Shown: positions 43,439-52,940, counted from the stretch's first letter. The stretch is 63,089 nt of DNA from Mucilaginibacter xinganensis (GCA_026225055.1 JAMFSA010000013.1:1-63089); one strand, 5' to 3'. The notes: a model not told the origin generated them from the letters alone. Program-made: numbers and translations.

Positions 43439-43800
43439 ATATAATAATGAGTTTAAAATGAAAGCAGGCCTAAATATAATATATAAAATTAAAATTCACG
43501 TTCGCGGAACTGTACATGCCACATACACATTGGATTAATGTTGGGGGCTAAATGTTACCTGCGTAATTGTTTAAAAATAACCGAAAACAATTTCTTTCCC
43601 GGCATACTAAAAAAAATACAATTAAGTTTTACCTTTGTACCCTGAAAAAAAAGACAATAAGGCTTATAAACCAGCCAAAAAGGGTCGTTTTTTAAGTGAT
43701 AATTAACTAAAGTAATTTATTATTGATCATAACACTGGTCAAACTTTATTAAAAGCATGTCTTTGTAATCCAAATTACGGCTTTTATTAATCGGCATAAA
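43439..43800. other. 362-base intergenic region with uppS promoter and leader
   Basis: AT-rich, divergent between the S10 gene and uppS. The only motif noted is the promoter box near 43630. The stretch 43650-43800 would be a 160-base leader for uppS, with GTCGTTTTTTAAGTGATAAT and no open frame or clear hairpin. I see no gene. Confidence 0.4.
43630..43637 (+). promoter_or_regulatory. Candidate -7 box TACCTTTG for uppS
   Basis: Matches TAnnTTTG exactly; 163 bases before the uppS ATG. The -33 region is AT-rich without a clear TTTG. Confidence 0.4.
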
Positions 43801-44541
43801 ATGGGATATAAGGATCAGATTGATTTGTTAAAATTGCCTCAGCATATAGCCATCATTATGGATGGTAACGGCAGGTGGGCTAAAGGGAAAGGCAAATTAA
43901 GAATATTCGGTCACCATAATGGCGTACTTTCTGTTAGAGATGTTGTTGAGGGGAGCTGCGATGTAGGTTTGCAATATCTTACATTATATACCTTTTCATC
44001 AGAAAACTGGAACCGCCCCAAGCTGGAGGTTATGGCTATTATGGAATTAATGGTAAGCACTATTCATAAAGAGATTGAAAACTTTATGAAAAAGAACGTA
44101 CGTCTCAATGCCATTGGCGATTTGGGCATGCTGCCTGAAAGATGTTATCGCGAACTTAAGAGCGCTATCGATCAAACTTCGGGCAATACCGGCCTGGTGC
44201 TTACGCTTGCTTTAAGCTACAGTTCGCGCCGTGAGATCGTTCGCGCAGCCAAAGAAATTGCCGTTAAAGTACAAAAAGGAGAAATAAATATTGAAGACAT
44301 CACGGAAGAGATGTTCGAAAATAATTTATTTACAGGCAACATGCCCGACCCTGAATTGCTGATAAGAACCAGCGGCGAATACCGGATAAGTAATTACCTG
44401 CTATGGCAAATTGCCTATGCTGAACTATATTTTACACCAAAACTATGGCCTGATTTCCGTAAGGAGGATTTGTTTGAAGCGATCCTTGATTTTCAGAAAC
44501 GGGAGCGGCGTTTTGGCCTCACCAGCGAGCAGGTGAATTAA
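43801..44541 (+). CDS. uppS: Isoprenyl (undecaprenyl) diphosphate synthase
   Basis: This 246-residue cis-prenyltransferase makes the C55 lipid carrier for peptidoglycan. IMDGNGRWAKGKG (19-31) carries the catalytic D21; TLYTFSSENWNRP and IRTSGEYRISNYLLWQIAYAE are family signatures. It starts the uppS-bamA-skp-skp-murI series, all on the plus strand. Confidence 0.96.
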   Translation: MGYKDQIDLLKLPQHIAIIMDGNGRWAKGKGKLRIFGHHNGVLSVRDVVEGSCDVGLQYLTLYTFSSENWNRPKLEVMAIMELMVSTIHKEIENFMKKNVRLNAIGDLGMLPERCYRELKSAIDQTSGNTGLVLTLALSYSSRREIVRAAKEIAVKVQKGEINIEDITEEMFENNLFTGNMPDPELLIRTSGEYRISNYLLWQIAYAELYFTPKLWPDFRKEDLFEAILDFQKRERRFGLTSEQVN

Positions 44542-44603
44542 ATTTTCACGTTTAACACTTTTTAACAACTGTATAAATTATTTTTAGCCACTTAAATATT
44601 CGA

Positions 44604-47165
44604 ATGAATAAATTTCTTTTTGCTATTCTTTTTACTGTTCTGAGTGCCGCTGCAATGGCTCAGGGCCCCGGCCAACCCAGGCAGTCGTTGTTAAAATCTA
44701 CAATCCCGGCTGATAGTTTGAGTTATCTTAATCCTAAGGATTATATAATTGGTGGTATTACCGTTACTGGTACAAAATATCTTGATAAAGATGTTTTAAT
44801 AACCATATCAAAGCTTACTAAAGGCGATAAGATAAACCTGCCGGGCGAAGCTAATGCCAGCGTTATCAAAAACCTGTACCAACAAGGTTTGTTTGATGAT
44901 GTCCATTTAAATGTTACTTCCATTAATATGGATACCATTTATCTGGAGATATCGGTACACGAGCTACCGCGCTTATCAAAACTGCATATAACCGGTATCC
45001 GCAAGGGCGAGATAGACGATGTGCAGAAAAAACTGAGCGACAAAACCAACAAAATTGTAAACCAGAACTTACTGAGCACAACCGCGGCTATTATTAAAAA
45101 GCATTTTAATGAAAAAGGTTTTTTAAATACTACCGTTGATATTAAACAAAGGAAAGACCCGGGAGATGCCAATAGTATAATACTCGACGTTGCTGTTAAC
45201 AAGCACGAAAAGGTGATGATAAACGAAGTTACCTTTGAAGGTAATAAAGTATTTTCAACTAAAAAACTCCGCAAATACCTTACAAAAACCCGTTCAAGAA
45301 AATGGTATAACCTGTTTGGTTCAAAAAAATTCAAACAGGATAAGTATGATGATGATAAGCAAAACCTTATTGATAAGATGCAGGATAAAGGTTACCGTGA
45401 TGCAGCTATCATAAGCGATACCGTTTACAAACACGACGAGCAAACCGTAAACGTGCATATTAAGTTGCACGAAGGGCCTAAATACTATTTTGGTAACATC
45501 AAATGGTCGGGCAATGCAAAATACCCTGCTGAAGCTTTAACCAGGATACTGCGTATTAAAAAAGGCGATATCTTTAGTGAAGATGAGCTGAATAAAAGGC
45601 TTAGCGGCCCAACGCCGAATAGTGATGACGTATCATCACTGTACCTTAATGATGGTTATTTAACTTATAATGCCGATCCGGTTCAAACCAAAATATATAA
45701 TGATACTGTTGATTTGGATATCAGGGTTTATGAAGGACCTCAATACACTATTAACCGTGTTATACTAAAAGGTAACGATGTAACCAATGATAAAGTGGTT
45801 ATGCGTGAGATCCGTACCAAACCGGGTCAGAAATTTAACAAGGACCTGCTGATCCGCAGTACACGTGAGATTTCACAGCTTGGTAACTTTGATGAGCAAA
45901 AAACTGAGCCTAAGCCAACCAACATTAACCCATCAGATGGTACTGTTGATATTATCTTCAACGTAGTTGAAAAACCGTCAGACCAAATAGAATTATCAGG
46001 CGGTTTTGGTGGCGGTCAGCTGGTAGGTACATTGGGCTTAACGTTCAATAACTTCTCTATCCGTAACATCTTCAATCTTAAAGCATACAAACCACTACCA
46101 AAAGGTGATGGTGAAAAACTGAGCTTAAGAGGGCAGTCGAGCGGTAGAACATATCAGAACTACTCGTTCACTTTCTCTGAGCCATGGTTAGGTGGTAAAA
46201 AACCTATCTACTTTGCAGTTTCGGCTTATACACAGTTGAGCTCAACAGGACAATACTATGCAACTGATAATCCGTTGTACAATAAGTTACGTATTAATGG
46301 TGTTGGTATTACATTAGGTAAGCGCTTAAACTGGCCTGATAACTACTTCCAGTTAAACTACTCATTAAACGTTGACCACTATAATTTGGATAACTATACA
46401 GGTTACCTGTTCCAGAACGGTACTTCGTACAACATTAAATTAACCCAGGAGCTTAGCCGTAATTCATTAGATGCGCCTATTTTCCCTACACAGGGTTCAA
46501 ACATGAAGTTAACTTTACAGGGTACGCCTCCGTATTCATTGTTCAACAACATAAACTACAGCATTGCTACGCCTGAGCAGATCTACCACTTTGTGGAATA
46601 TTATAAAGTGAAGTTTGATGCGCAATGGTTCACCAGGATAGCAGGTAAATTTGTATTGATGTCGCAGGTAAGGTTTGGTTGGCTGGGTGAATATAATGGT
46701 GATGTACCGCAATCACCGTTTGAGCGATTTAAATTAGGTGGCGACGGTATGCAGAGCTACCAGTTTTTACAGGGTAGTGATATCATCGGCTTAAGAGGTT
46801 ATCAAAACTTCTCGGTAATACCTGAGTCGGCAGCGGCTGGTACAACTGCTGATAATAACGTAGGTAGCCCTATATATACTAAATATACACTTGAGCTTCG
46901 CCACCCGGTTATTGCCAGTGAGTCGGCAACTATATTCTTACTGGCCTTTGCTGAAGGTGGTAACGTATGGGATCACTTCAGTGATTATAACCCATTTGAT
47001 GTTAGGCGTTCAGTTGGTATTGGTGCACGTGTATTTTTACCTATCTTTGGTTTACTTGGTCTTGATTACGGTTACGGCTTTGATAAAATACCAGGTATCC
47101 CCGACGCGAACAAAGGACAGTTTAGTTTCTCAATCTCTCAGAGTTTAAGCGGAGGATTCAATTAA
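44604..47165 (+). CDS. bamA: Outer membrane protein assembly factor BamA
   Basis: This 853-residue protein inserts beta-barrel proteins in the outer membrane. A signal peptide (LFTVLSAAAMA) is followed by POTRA domains from about residue 47 to 440 (YIIGGITVTGTKYLDKDVL, VMINEVTFEGNKVFSTKKL, TINRVILKGNDVTNDKVV) and a barrel to the C-terminus, ending in QFSFSISQSLSGGFN. An inserted linker-like segment with KSRKWYNLFGSKKFKQDKYDD follows POTRA 3, seen in other Bacteroidota. It is 60 bases after uppS. Confidence 0.95.
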   Translation: MNKFLFAILFTVLSAAAMAQGPGQPRQSLLKSTIPADSLSYLNPKDYIIGGITVTGTKYLDKDVLITISKLTKGDKINLPGEANASVIKNLYQQGLFDDVHLNVTSINMDTIYLEISVHELPRLSKLHITGIRKGEIDDVQKKLSDKTNKIVNQNLLSTTAAIIKKHFNEKGFLNTTVDIKQRKDPGDANSIILDVAVNKHEKVMINEVTFEGNKVFSTKKLRKYLTKTRSRKWYNLFGSKKFKQDKYDDDKQNLIDKMQDKGYRDAAIISDTVYKHDEQTVNVHIKLHEGPKYYFGNIKWSGNAKYPAEALTRILRIKKGDIFSEDELNKRLSGPTPNSDDVSSLYLNDGYLTYNADPVQTKIYNDTVDLDIRVYEGPQYTINRVILKGNDVTNDKVVMREIRTKPGQKFNKDLLIRSTREISQLGNFDEQKTEPKPTNINPSDGTVDIIFNVVEKPSDQIELSGGFGGGQLVGTLGLTFNNFSIRNIFNLKAYKPLPKGDGEKLSLRGQSSGRTYQNYSFTFSEPWLGGKKPIYFAVSAYTQLSSTGQYYATDNPLYNKLRINGVGITLGKRLNWPDNYFQLNYSLNVDHYNLDNYTGYLFQNGTSYNIKLTQELSRNSLDAPIFPTQGSNMKLTLQGTPPYSLFNNINYSIATPEQIYHFVEYYKVKFDAQWFTRIAGKFVLMSQVRFGWLGEYNGDVPQSPFERFKLGGDGMQSYQFLQGSDIIGLRGYQNFSVIPESAAAGTTADNNVGSPIYTKYTLELRHPVIASESATIFLLAFAEGGNVWDHFSDYNPFDVRRSVGIGARVFLPIFGLLGLDYGYGFDKIPGIPDANKGQFSFSISQSLSGGFN

Positions 47166-47182
47166 AAACCAAAAATTATTTT

Positions 47183-47713
47183 ATGAAGAGAATAATTTTA
47201 GTACTGTTTTTTACGTTCATAGCAATTACAGGAGCGTTTGCGCAGCGTTTTGCTTATGTTGATTCAGATTATATTCTGAAACATATGCCCGAATATATTT
47301 CGGTACAGAAACAGCTGAATGCGTTGTCCGATCAATGGCAGAAGGAGGTAGATAGTAAATTTGAAGAGGTTGACCGGCTATACAAAGCATACCAGGCAGA
47401 TCAGGTGTTGATGACCCCTGATATGAAAAAACGCCGCGAAGCTGAAATAGCCGACAAAGAGAAGGCTGCTAAAGATTTTCAACGCCTGAAGTTCGGCCCC
47501 GATGGCGAACTCACCCAACGCAGTAACGCGTTGATTAAGCCCATACAGGATCGTATAGCCAAAGCTGTACAGGGAGTAGCAGAAAGCGACGATCTGGATA
47601 TGATATTTGACAAGAACAGCGAAGTGATCATGTTATACGCTAACCCGAGATATGATAAGAGCGCCGAGGTAATAACTAAACTTGGATTAAAACCAGGAGT
47701 ACTTGCTAAATAA
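47183..47713 (+). CDS. OmpH/Skp-family periplasmic chaperone (first copy)
   Basis: This 176-residue protein has a signal peptide (VLFFTFIAITGAFA) and begins after cleavage with QRFAYVDSDYILKHMPEY, the Skp start. Charged helices (EKEVDSKFEEVDRLYK, KKRREAEIADKEK) form the tentacle-like coiled coil. It escorts outer membrane proteins to BamA and lies 17 bases after bamA. Confidence 0.92.
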   Translation: MKRIILVLFFTFIAITGAFAQRFAYVDSDYILKHMPEYISVQKQLNALSDQWQKEVDSKFEEVDRLYKAYQADQVLMTPDMKKRREAEIADKEKAAKDFQRLKFGPDGELTQRSNALIKPIQDRIAKAVQGVAESDDLDMIFDKNSEVIMLYANPRYDKSAEVITKLGLKPGVLAK

Positions 47714-47762
47714 AAATTTTATATATATAATCGCACTAATTATTAAAACACAGAACAGAACA

Positions 47763-48278
47763 ATGAAAAAATCATTAAAAGTTGCTTTAGTTGCAATATG
47801 CATGGTATTTGCGATGAGCAGCTTTACTAAGGCTCAAAGCAAAATTGGCTACATCAATACAAACCAATTGATGGATTTGCTTCCGGAAATGAAAACTTTG
47901 CAAACTCAGATGCAAGCGTATCAAAAAACATTTGCCGATCAATATGCCACAATGAATAACGAATATCAGGATAAAGGCAAAAAATACGAAGCAGGCAGGT
48001 CAACAATGACTGATGCATCACGTACTGCTGCTGAAGCTGAATTAACAGATATGCAAACTCGTATCAAAACATTTGCTGATAACGCGCAAAAACAGATCGA
48101 AGCAAAAAGCAATGAGCTTTTAAAACCACTTACTGATAAAGTACGTGCTGCTATTACCGCTGTAGCTGCTGAAAAAGGTTATGCTTACGTATTGGATTCA
48201 GGTCAGGTTGAGCTTTTAGTATCACCTGCTGGCGATAACCTGATGGCACCAGTAAAAACTAAATTGGGCTTACAATAA
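47763..48278 (+). CDS. OmpH/Skp-family periplasmic chaperone (second copy)
   Basis: This 171-residue paralogue starts at ATG 47763, giving the signal peptide MKKSLKVALVAICMVFAMSS then FTKAQSKIGYINTNQLM. A longer frame from TTG 47703 is not likely. The coiled-coil part (ADQYATMNNEYQDKGKKYEA) is similar to the first copy. A terminator follows the stop. Confidence 0.92.
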   Translation: MKKSLKVALVAICMVFAMSSFTKAQSKIGYINTNQLMDLLPEMKTLQTQMQAYQKTFADQYATMNNEYQDKGKKYEAGRSTMTDASRTAAEAELTDMQTRIKTFADNAQKQIEAKSNELLKPLTDKVRAAITAVAAEKGYAYVLDSGQVELLVSPAGDNLMAPVKTKLGLQ

Positions 48279-48310
48279 TTGTAATCTCACACTAAAAACA
48301 TTTTATGCAA

Positions 48311-48346
48311 GGCGTTCCGTATTTACGGAACGCTTTTTTTATTTTT
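48311..48346 (+). terminator. Rho-independent terminator after the second skp gene
   Basis: GCGTTCCGT / ACGGAACGC with loop ATTT, followed by TTTTTTTATTTTT. It lies 32 bases after the skp stop, and 6-40 bases before the probable murI start. Confidence 0.92.
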
Positions 48347-48352
48347 GTTATC

Positions 48353-49186
48353 GTGGTAAACAACAAACCTATCGGGATATTTGATTCAGGCTACGGCGGT
48401 TTAACCGTTTTTAAGTCAATTTTTAAGGAACTCCCGCAATATGACTACCTTTATTTAGGCGATACTGCCCGCGCGCCATATGGTAACCGGTCATTTAGCG
48501 CCATACATGAGTATACGTGGGAGTGCGTGCAAAAAATGTTTGCAATGGGCTGTCCGCTGGTTATATTGGCTTGCAATACAGCATCGGCCAAAGCCCTGCG
48601 CACCATACAGCAACAGGACCTCAAAACCGAGGACCCGGCAAAACGTGTGCTCGGCGTTATACGCCCAACTGCCGAAGTTATTGGCAACTATACCCAAACA
48701 AAAGAAATTGGAGTGCTGGGCACAAAAGGTACGGTACAATCGGGCTCATACCTGATAGAGATAAACCACTTTTTTCCTGATTTGAAAGTTTACCAGCAAG
48801 CCTGCCCGCTTTGGGTGCCGCTTATTGAAAATGCCGAACACGATAAACCCGGAGCCGATTATTTTGTGAAGGAATACCTGGATCAGATCATGGCGAAATC
48901 GCCAGATATTGATACCATTTTACTGGCCTGTACACATTATCCTTTGTTGCAGGAGAAATTGGACGCATATCTGCCCGAACATATTAAAACCGTTGCTCAG
49001 GGCGATATAGTTGCCAAAAGCCTGGTTGATTACTTGCAGAGGCATCCCGAAATGGAGCAAAGCATCAGCAAAAATTGTACGCAGCAATTTTTTACTACAA
49101 CTGATGATACTGCTGATTTCGATGTGCATGCATCCATGTTTTTTAATGCGCCGGTGAAATCGCAGTTCGTATCAATGAAGGGTTAA
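48353..49186 (+). CDS. murI: Glutamate racemase
   Basis: This racemase makes D-glutamate for peptidoglycan. Both catalytic cysteines are visible, in LACNTASAKAL and LACTHYPLL, and the start NKPIGIFDSGYGGLTVFK is typical. I choose GTG 48353 (277 residues): the earlier ATG at 48305 would translate through the skp terminator hairpin. The start thus lies seven bases after the terminator T-run, and the mRNA may arise by read-through or from a promoter in the hairpin region. Confidence 0.93.
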   Translation: MVNNKPIGIFDSGYGGLTVFKSIFKELPQYDYLYLGDTARAPYGNRSFSAIHEYTWECVQKMFAMGCPLVILACNTASAKALRTIQQQDLKTEDPAKRVLGVIRPTAEVIGNYTQTKEIGVLGTKGTVQSGSYLIEINHFFPDLKVYQQACPLWVPLIENAEHDKPGADYFVKEYLDQIMAKSPDIDTILLACTHYPLLQEKLDAYLPEHIKTVAQGDIVAKSLVDYLQRHPEMEQSISKNCTQQFFTTTDDTADFDVHASMFFNAPVKSQFVSMKG

Positions 49187-49311
49187 AATTTAGGCTTCTG
49201 CACTTTAAGTAGACTAAGTTAATGGGGGATATAGATAATATGCCTAAATAGCCCCGTAAGGCATCAACATAATCAACCTAATTTATTAAGTTTGCATTTT
49301 TGTAAACGCAA

Positions 49312-50382
49312 TTGAATTTTTACATAACATCTTTTGGTATCGGTATCGGGCTGTTCGCTTTTACGGCGCTGTTCGCGTTATTCGCTGTTTATGCGGAGCG
49401 TAAGGTATCCGCGTTTATACAGGACAGGCTCGGCCCGATGGAAACCGGGAAATTCGGCCTGCTGCAAACCCTTGCCGATGGTTTAAAGCTCATCCAAAAG
49501 GAATTAATTATCCCCGCTGCTGCCGATAAATACCTATTTATGCTGGCCCCTGCTATTATATTTTTAGCCGTATATATGGGTTTCGCAGCTATGCCCTGGG
49601 CACCGGGATTAGAGCCCACCCACATGAACCTGGGGCTGTATTATATCTTCGCTATTATAGCTATTGAAACCCTCGGCATATTAATGGCCGGTTGGGGATC
49701 TAACAATAAATATTCCATACTTGGGGCCATGCGTTCAGTAGCGCAGATCATTTCGTATGAGATCCCTGCAGGCTTTGCGTTAATATCAGTAGTGATGATA
49801 GCCCAAACCCTGAACATGCAGGATATCGCTACACAGCAGGGTATCTTATCCACCGAAAGTGTAAAATTTTTAGGTTTTTGGGATGTGTCAAAAATAGGCG
49901 GATTCTTTGGATGGAATATTTTCCGGGCACCGCATTTGATCATCGCGTTTGTGATCTATTTTATAGCCTCACTGGCCGAAAGTAACCGCGCGCCGTTTGA
50001 TATCCCCGAAGCAGAATCAGAATTGGTGGCAGGTTTTCATACAGAGTACACCGGCTGGAGGTTCGCCTTCGTGTTTTTTTCAGAATATTCAATGATGTTC
50101 CTGGTATCTATGATCAGTGTGATACTGTTTTTAGGTGCCTGGAACACACCATTACCAAATATAGGATCAGTACATTTAGCAACGTGGACAACCGGCACAG
50201 CCTGGGGCATTATCTGGATAGTAATTAAAACGCTATCACTGGTAGGCATACAGATGTGGATACGATGGACACTGCCACGCTTGCGGGTTGATCAGCTGAT
50301 GAATTTATGCTGGAAAGTACTCACGCCACTGGCGTTTATATGTATGCTTATATCGGGTGTATGGAGGTTGTGGCTGATGTAG
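49312..50382 (+). CDS. nuoH: NADH-quinone oxidoreductase subunit H
   Basis: This 356-residue subunit has about eight membrane helices and helps form the quinone site: AERKVSAFIQDRLGPMETG (28-46) and ESNRAPFDIPEAESELVAGF (about 223-242) are near-universal. The start is TTG at 49312; a stop at 49303-49305 excludes upstream starts and no ATG fits the N-terminus. No nuoA-G genes are upstream; murI is. Confidence 0.95.
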   Translation: MNFYITSFGIGIGLFAFTALFALFAVYAERKVSAFIQDRLGPMETGKFGLLQTLADGLKLIQKELIIPAAADKYLFMLAPAIIFLAVYMGFAAMPWAPGLEPTHMNLGLYYIFAIIAIETLGILMAGWGSNNKYSILGAMRSVAQIISYEIPAGFALISVVMIAQTLNMQDIATQQGILSTESVKFLGFWDVSKIGGFFGWNIFRAPHLIIAFVIYFIASLAESNRAPFDIPEAESELVAGFHTEYTGWRFAFVFFSEYSMMFLVSMISVILFLGAWNTPLPNIGSVHLATWTTGTAWGIIWIVIKTLSLVGIQMWIRWTLPRLRVDQLMNLCWKVLTPLAFICMLISGVWRLWLM

Positions 50383-50391
50383 TTTAGTTCA

Positions 50392-50497
50392 TTGGTTCAC
50401 TGGTTCATTAGTTCATTGGTGCATTAGCGTTTAATTACGATGCCCAATGAAAATATAGACCGCCAGTGCACCAATGAACCAGTGAACAAATGAACTA
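50392..50497. repeat. Family B inverted pair inside the nuo operon
   Basis: Arms 50392-50426 and 50463-50497 flank a 36-base spacer between nuoH and nuoI. The nuoI start ATGAAC repeats the family unit (CTAATGAAC), so the start codon appears to be part of the repeat. No Shine-Dalgarno sequence is visible. Confidence 0.75.
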
Positions 50498-51091
50498 ATG
50501 AACAACAATAAAGTAATAAACGGATTTACAACTGCATGGAAAGGCCTTAGTCTTACCATCAGGCACCTGTTTGCCCCTAACGGCAAGCGGGAAGTGATAT
50601 CTGCGAGCGATAATAATTACTTTAAACAGTTAGAAAAAGGAACTAATACTATACAATACCCAAGACAAGAACTACCTGTACCCGAAGTTGGCCGTTACCA
50701 GTTGGATGTTGAAATGGATGATTGTATTGTATGCGACCTATGCGCTAAAATATGCCCTGTAAGTTGTATTGATATTGAGGCTATTAAAGCAACCGAAGCC
50801 ATTGGCCAAACATCCGACGGTACAACCAAAAGACTATACGCCGCCAAGTTTGATATTGATATGGCCAAGTGCATGTACTGCGGCTTGTGTACCATTGTAT
50901 GCCCTACAGAGTGTATCGTAATGACCAACCAGTACGATAAAACCGTATTTGAACTAAGTGATCTGACCTATCAGTTCTCGGATATGACAGCCGAAGATGC
51001 AGCTGAAAAACGCATGCTGCTGGATAAGCAACTGGAAGAGCGCGCGGCTGCGAAACTGGCAGCCATGAAACAAAAGGAGGGCGGCGCATGA
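50498..51091 (+). CDS. nuoI: NADH-quinone oxidoreductase subunit I
   Basis: This 197-residue subunit carries two 4Fe-4S clusters, shown by CIVCDLCAKICPVSCID and CMYCGLCTIVCPTECI (about 79-94 and 128-143). It transfers electrons towards quinone. The stop overlaps the nuoJ start (ATGA). An alanine/lysine-rich C-terminus is an add-on of about 25 residues. Confidence 0.95.
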   Translation: MNNNKVINGFTTAWKGLSLTIRHLFAPNGKREVISASDNNYFKQLEKGTNTIQYPRQELPVPEVGRYQLDVEMDDCIVCDLCAKICPVSCIDIEAIKATEAIGQTSDGTTKRLYAAKFDIDMAKCMYCGLCTIVCPTECIVMTNQYDKTVFELSDLTYQFSDMTAEDAAEKRMLLDKQLEERAAAKLAAMKQKEGGA

Positions 51092-51636
51092 ACATAGCCC
51101 AGATCCTTTTTTACCTCATGAGTTTCATCACCCTGGCATCGGCAGTGTTTGTAGCGGCTACTAAAAATTTGGTGCGCTCGGTGTTTATGTTTTTTATTAC
51201 GCTGTTTGGTTTGGCGGGTTTGTATGTGCTTTCGCTGGCAGATTTTGTGGCTATTACGCAGGTAGTAATATATGTGGGCGGCATTTTGGTGCTGATATTA
51301 TTCGCTTTCATGTTATCAGGTAAAGAAACGCTGGATGCCATTCAAAAGCAAAAGAACCAGTTTATAAGTGCCAATAAAATAGCTTCGTTAATATTGGCGG
51401 TGCTGTTTTTTGTGGTGCTGGTACTGATGATATTTAAGGTTGATGTAAATAACCTGGAATGGATAAAAGTTGCTATCGGCCAGAACAGCGATATCAAGTT
51501 AAACTCAAACATGACAGATAATATCGGCATTAACTTAATGACCCGTTACCTATTACCGTTTGAAGCGATATCCATTCTACTGATGATGGCGCTGGTAGGT
51601 GCCGCGCATTTATCACGAAAGGAGCAAAAGCCATGA
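51088..51636 (+). CDS. nuoJ: NADH-quinone oxidoreductase subunit J
   Basis: This 182-residue subunit has five membrane helices and belongs to the proton-pumping arm. ITQVVIYVGGILVLILFAFML (about 55-75) is the conserved piece. It overlaps nuoI and nuoK by four bases. Confidence 0.93.
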   Translation: MNIAQILFYLMSFITLASAVFVAATKNLVRSVFMFFITLFGLAGLYVLSLADFVAITQVVIYVGGILVLILFAFMLSGKETLDAIQKQKNQFISANKIASLILAVLFFVVLVLMIFKVDVNNLEWIKVAIGQNSDIKLNSNMTDNIGINLMTRYLLPFEAISILLMMALVGAAHLSRKEQKP

Positions 51637-51938
51637 TCACCATGAACGATTTTTTGATAGTGAGCGCTGCTTTGTTCTGCATCGGGCTGTTTATGCTGGT
51701 ATCAAAACGCAACGCCATACAAATATTAATAGGTATTGAGCTAATGTTGAATGCCGCCATACTTAACCTGGTAGCCTTTGGTAAATATGATCGCTTTGTT
51801 AATGGCGGGCAAATGTTCGCCCTGTTCGCTATAGTGTTGGCTGCCGCGACAACAGCTGTAGCACTGGCTATAATTTTAAATGTTTATCGCCGTTACAAAA
51901 CCATTGACCCGGCTAAGGTTGATAAATTGAGGGATTAA
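51633..51938 (+). CDS. nuoK: NADH-quinone oxidoreductase subunit K
   Basis: This 101-residue subunit has three membrane helices; the conserved glutamate is in IQILIGIELMLNAAIL (29-44). It overlaps nuoJ by ATGA. The next gene, an exported plug-like protein, starts three bases later. Confidence 0.94.
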   Translation: MITMNDFLIVSAALFCIGLFMLVSKRNAIQILIGIELMLNAAILNLVAFGKYDRFVNGGQMFALFAIVLAAATTAVALAIILNVYRRYKTIDPAKVDKLRD

Positions 51939-51941
51939 GTG

Positions 51942-52472
51942 ATGAGCAAGAAACTTATTTATCTGATTGTTCTGTTATTTTTATCAAAGGTCGTGTCGGC
52001 ACAAACTGCTAATGCAACGGGAACTGTTTTCCGATGCGCCGCTTCAAATAATAGCAACGAACCTTTATATATATTAGATAATAAAATAATTGCATCTATA
52101 AATAATATTGCGCCTGATAGTATTTTAGAGCTAAGTGTATTAAAGGATTCTTCTGCTACAGCAGCTTATGGCCAAAATGCAATAAATGGAGTTGTTATAA
52201 TTACTTACCGAAAATTTGCTGTTAATCACTATCAAAGCAACTTTAGTAAGCTGTCAAAAAAATATAAAAATTATATCCGCTTAAATAATAGTGATGATAG
52301 CGGATTATTATATGTAATAAATGGTGTACCAGTAGATGGAAAGTCTGATGAGGTAATCAGGAAGTTATACGAACTTAACAAGAATAATATTAAGTCGGTA
52401 AATATTATAGATAAAGGGATAAATGAAGAGTCAACGATTCAAAAACCGTTGGTAATTATTGTAACTAAATAA
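51942..52472 (+). CDS. Small exported protein with TonB-plug-like motif (first)
   Basis: This 176-residue protein starts at ATG 51942 (a GTG three bases earlier is possible). It has a signal peptide (LIYLIVLLFLSKVVSA, cleavage before QTAN). The segment LSVLKDSSATAAYGQNAING then VVIITYRK resembles the end of TonB-dependent receptor plug domains of the SusC type; a second such unit, YVINGVPVDGKSDE to IKSVNIID and PLVIIVTK, follows. No barrel is present. It is related to the next gene. It is inserted between nuoK and nuoL. Function unknown. Confidence 0.8.
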   Translation: MSKKLIYLIVLLFLSKVVSAQTANATGTVFRCAASNNSNEPLYILDNKIIASINNIAPDSILELSVLKDSSATAAYGQNAINGVVIITYRKFAVNHYQSNFSKLSKKYKNYIRLNNSDDSGLLYVINGVPVDGKSDEVIRKLYELNKNNIKSVNIIDKGINEESTIQKPLVIIVTK

Positions 52473-52475
52473 ACG

Positions 52476-52940
52476 ATGAAAATATACGCTGTTATATTTT
52501 GCTTATTCCTTTCCATACCTGCTTTTGCGCAGCAAAGCGATTCTGTGCACAAAAAAGCTGATACAACAGCTGCGCAATCAATTATCGTAGATGGCAAGGA
52601 ATATAAAGGCGATATAAAATCAATCGATCCAAAAGTTATTGTGAATGTGAGTATTGTAAAAAACTCAACCATTATAGTTACCAAGCCCTATGCAACCGCT
52701 GCATATCAGAAGAAATTCAGCGCTATCTCCAAAAACTACAAAAACTACCTGGAGAAAAAGCAAAACGATACCAACCTGCAATATGTGCTGAACAATACCA
52801 TGATGAACCAGGACCGGAAAAGCACCATCGAGGTATTTTACCAGCTCGCACCTGCAAATATTAAAAACATCACCTTTAAAAAGGACTCGCATTTTACAAC
52901 AGATGCAACCGTAATTATCACCACTAAAGACGACAATTGA
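52476..52940 (+). CDS. Small exported protein with TonB-plug-like motif (second)
   Basis: This 154-residue protein has a signal peptide (IYAVIFCLFLSIPAFA, before QQSD). It shares with the previous one KFSAISKNYKNYL, YVLNNTMMNQDRKS and IKNITFKKDS then VIITTK, so the two are tandem paralogues. The stop TGA overlaps the TTG start of nuoL, which suggests translational coupling to a respiratory subunit. Function unknown. Confidence 0.8.
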   Translation: MKIYAVIFCLFLSIPAFAQQSDSVHKKADTTAAQSIIVDGKEYKGDIKSIDPKVIVNVSIVKNSTIIVTKPYATAAYQKKFSAISKNYKNYLEKKQNDTNLQYVLNNTMMNQDRKSTIEVFYQLAPANIKNITFKKDSHFTTDATVIITTKDDN

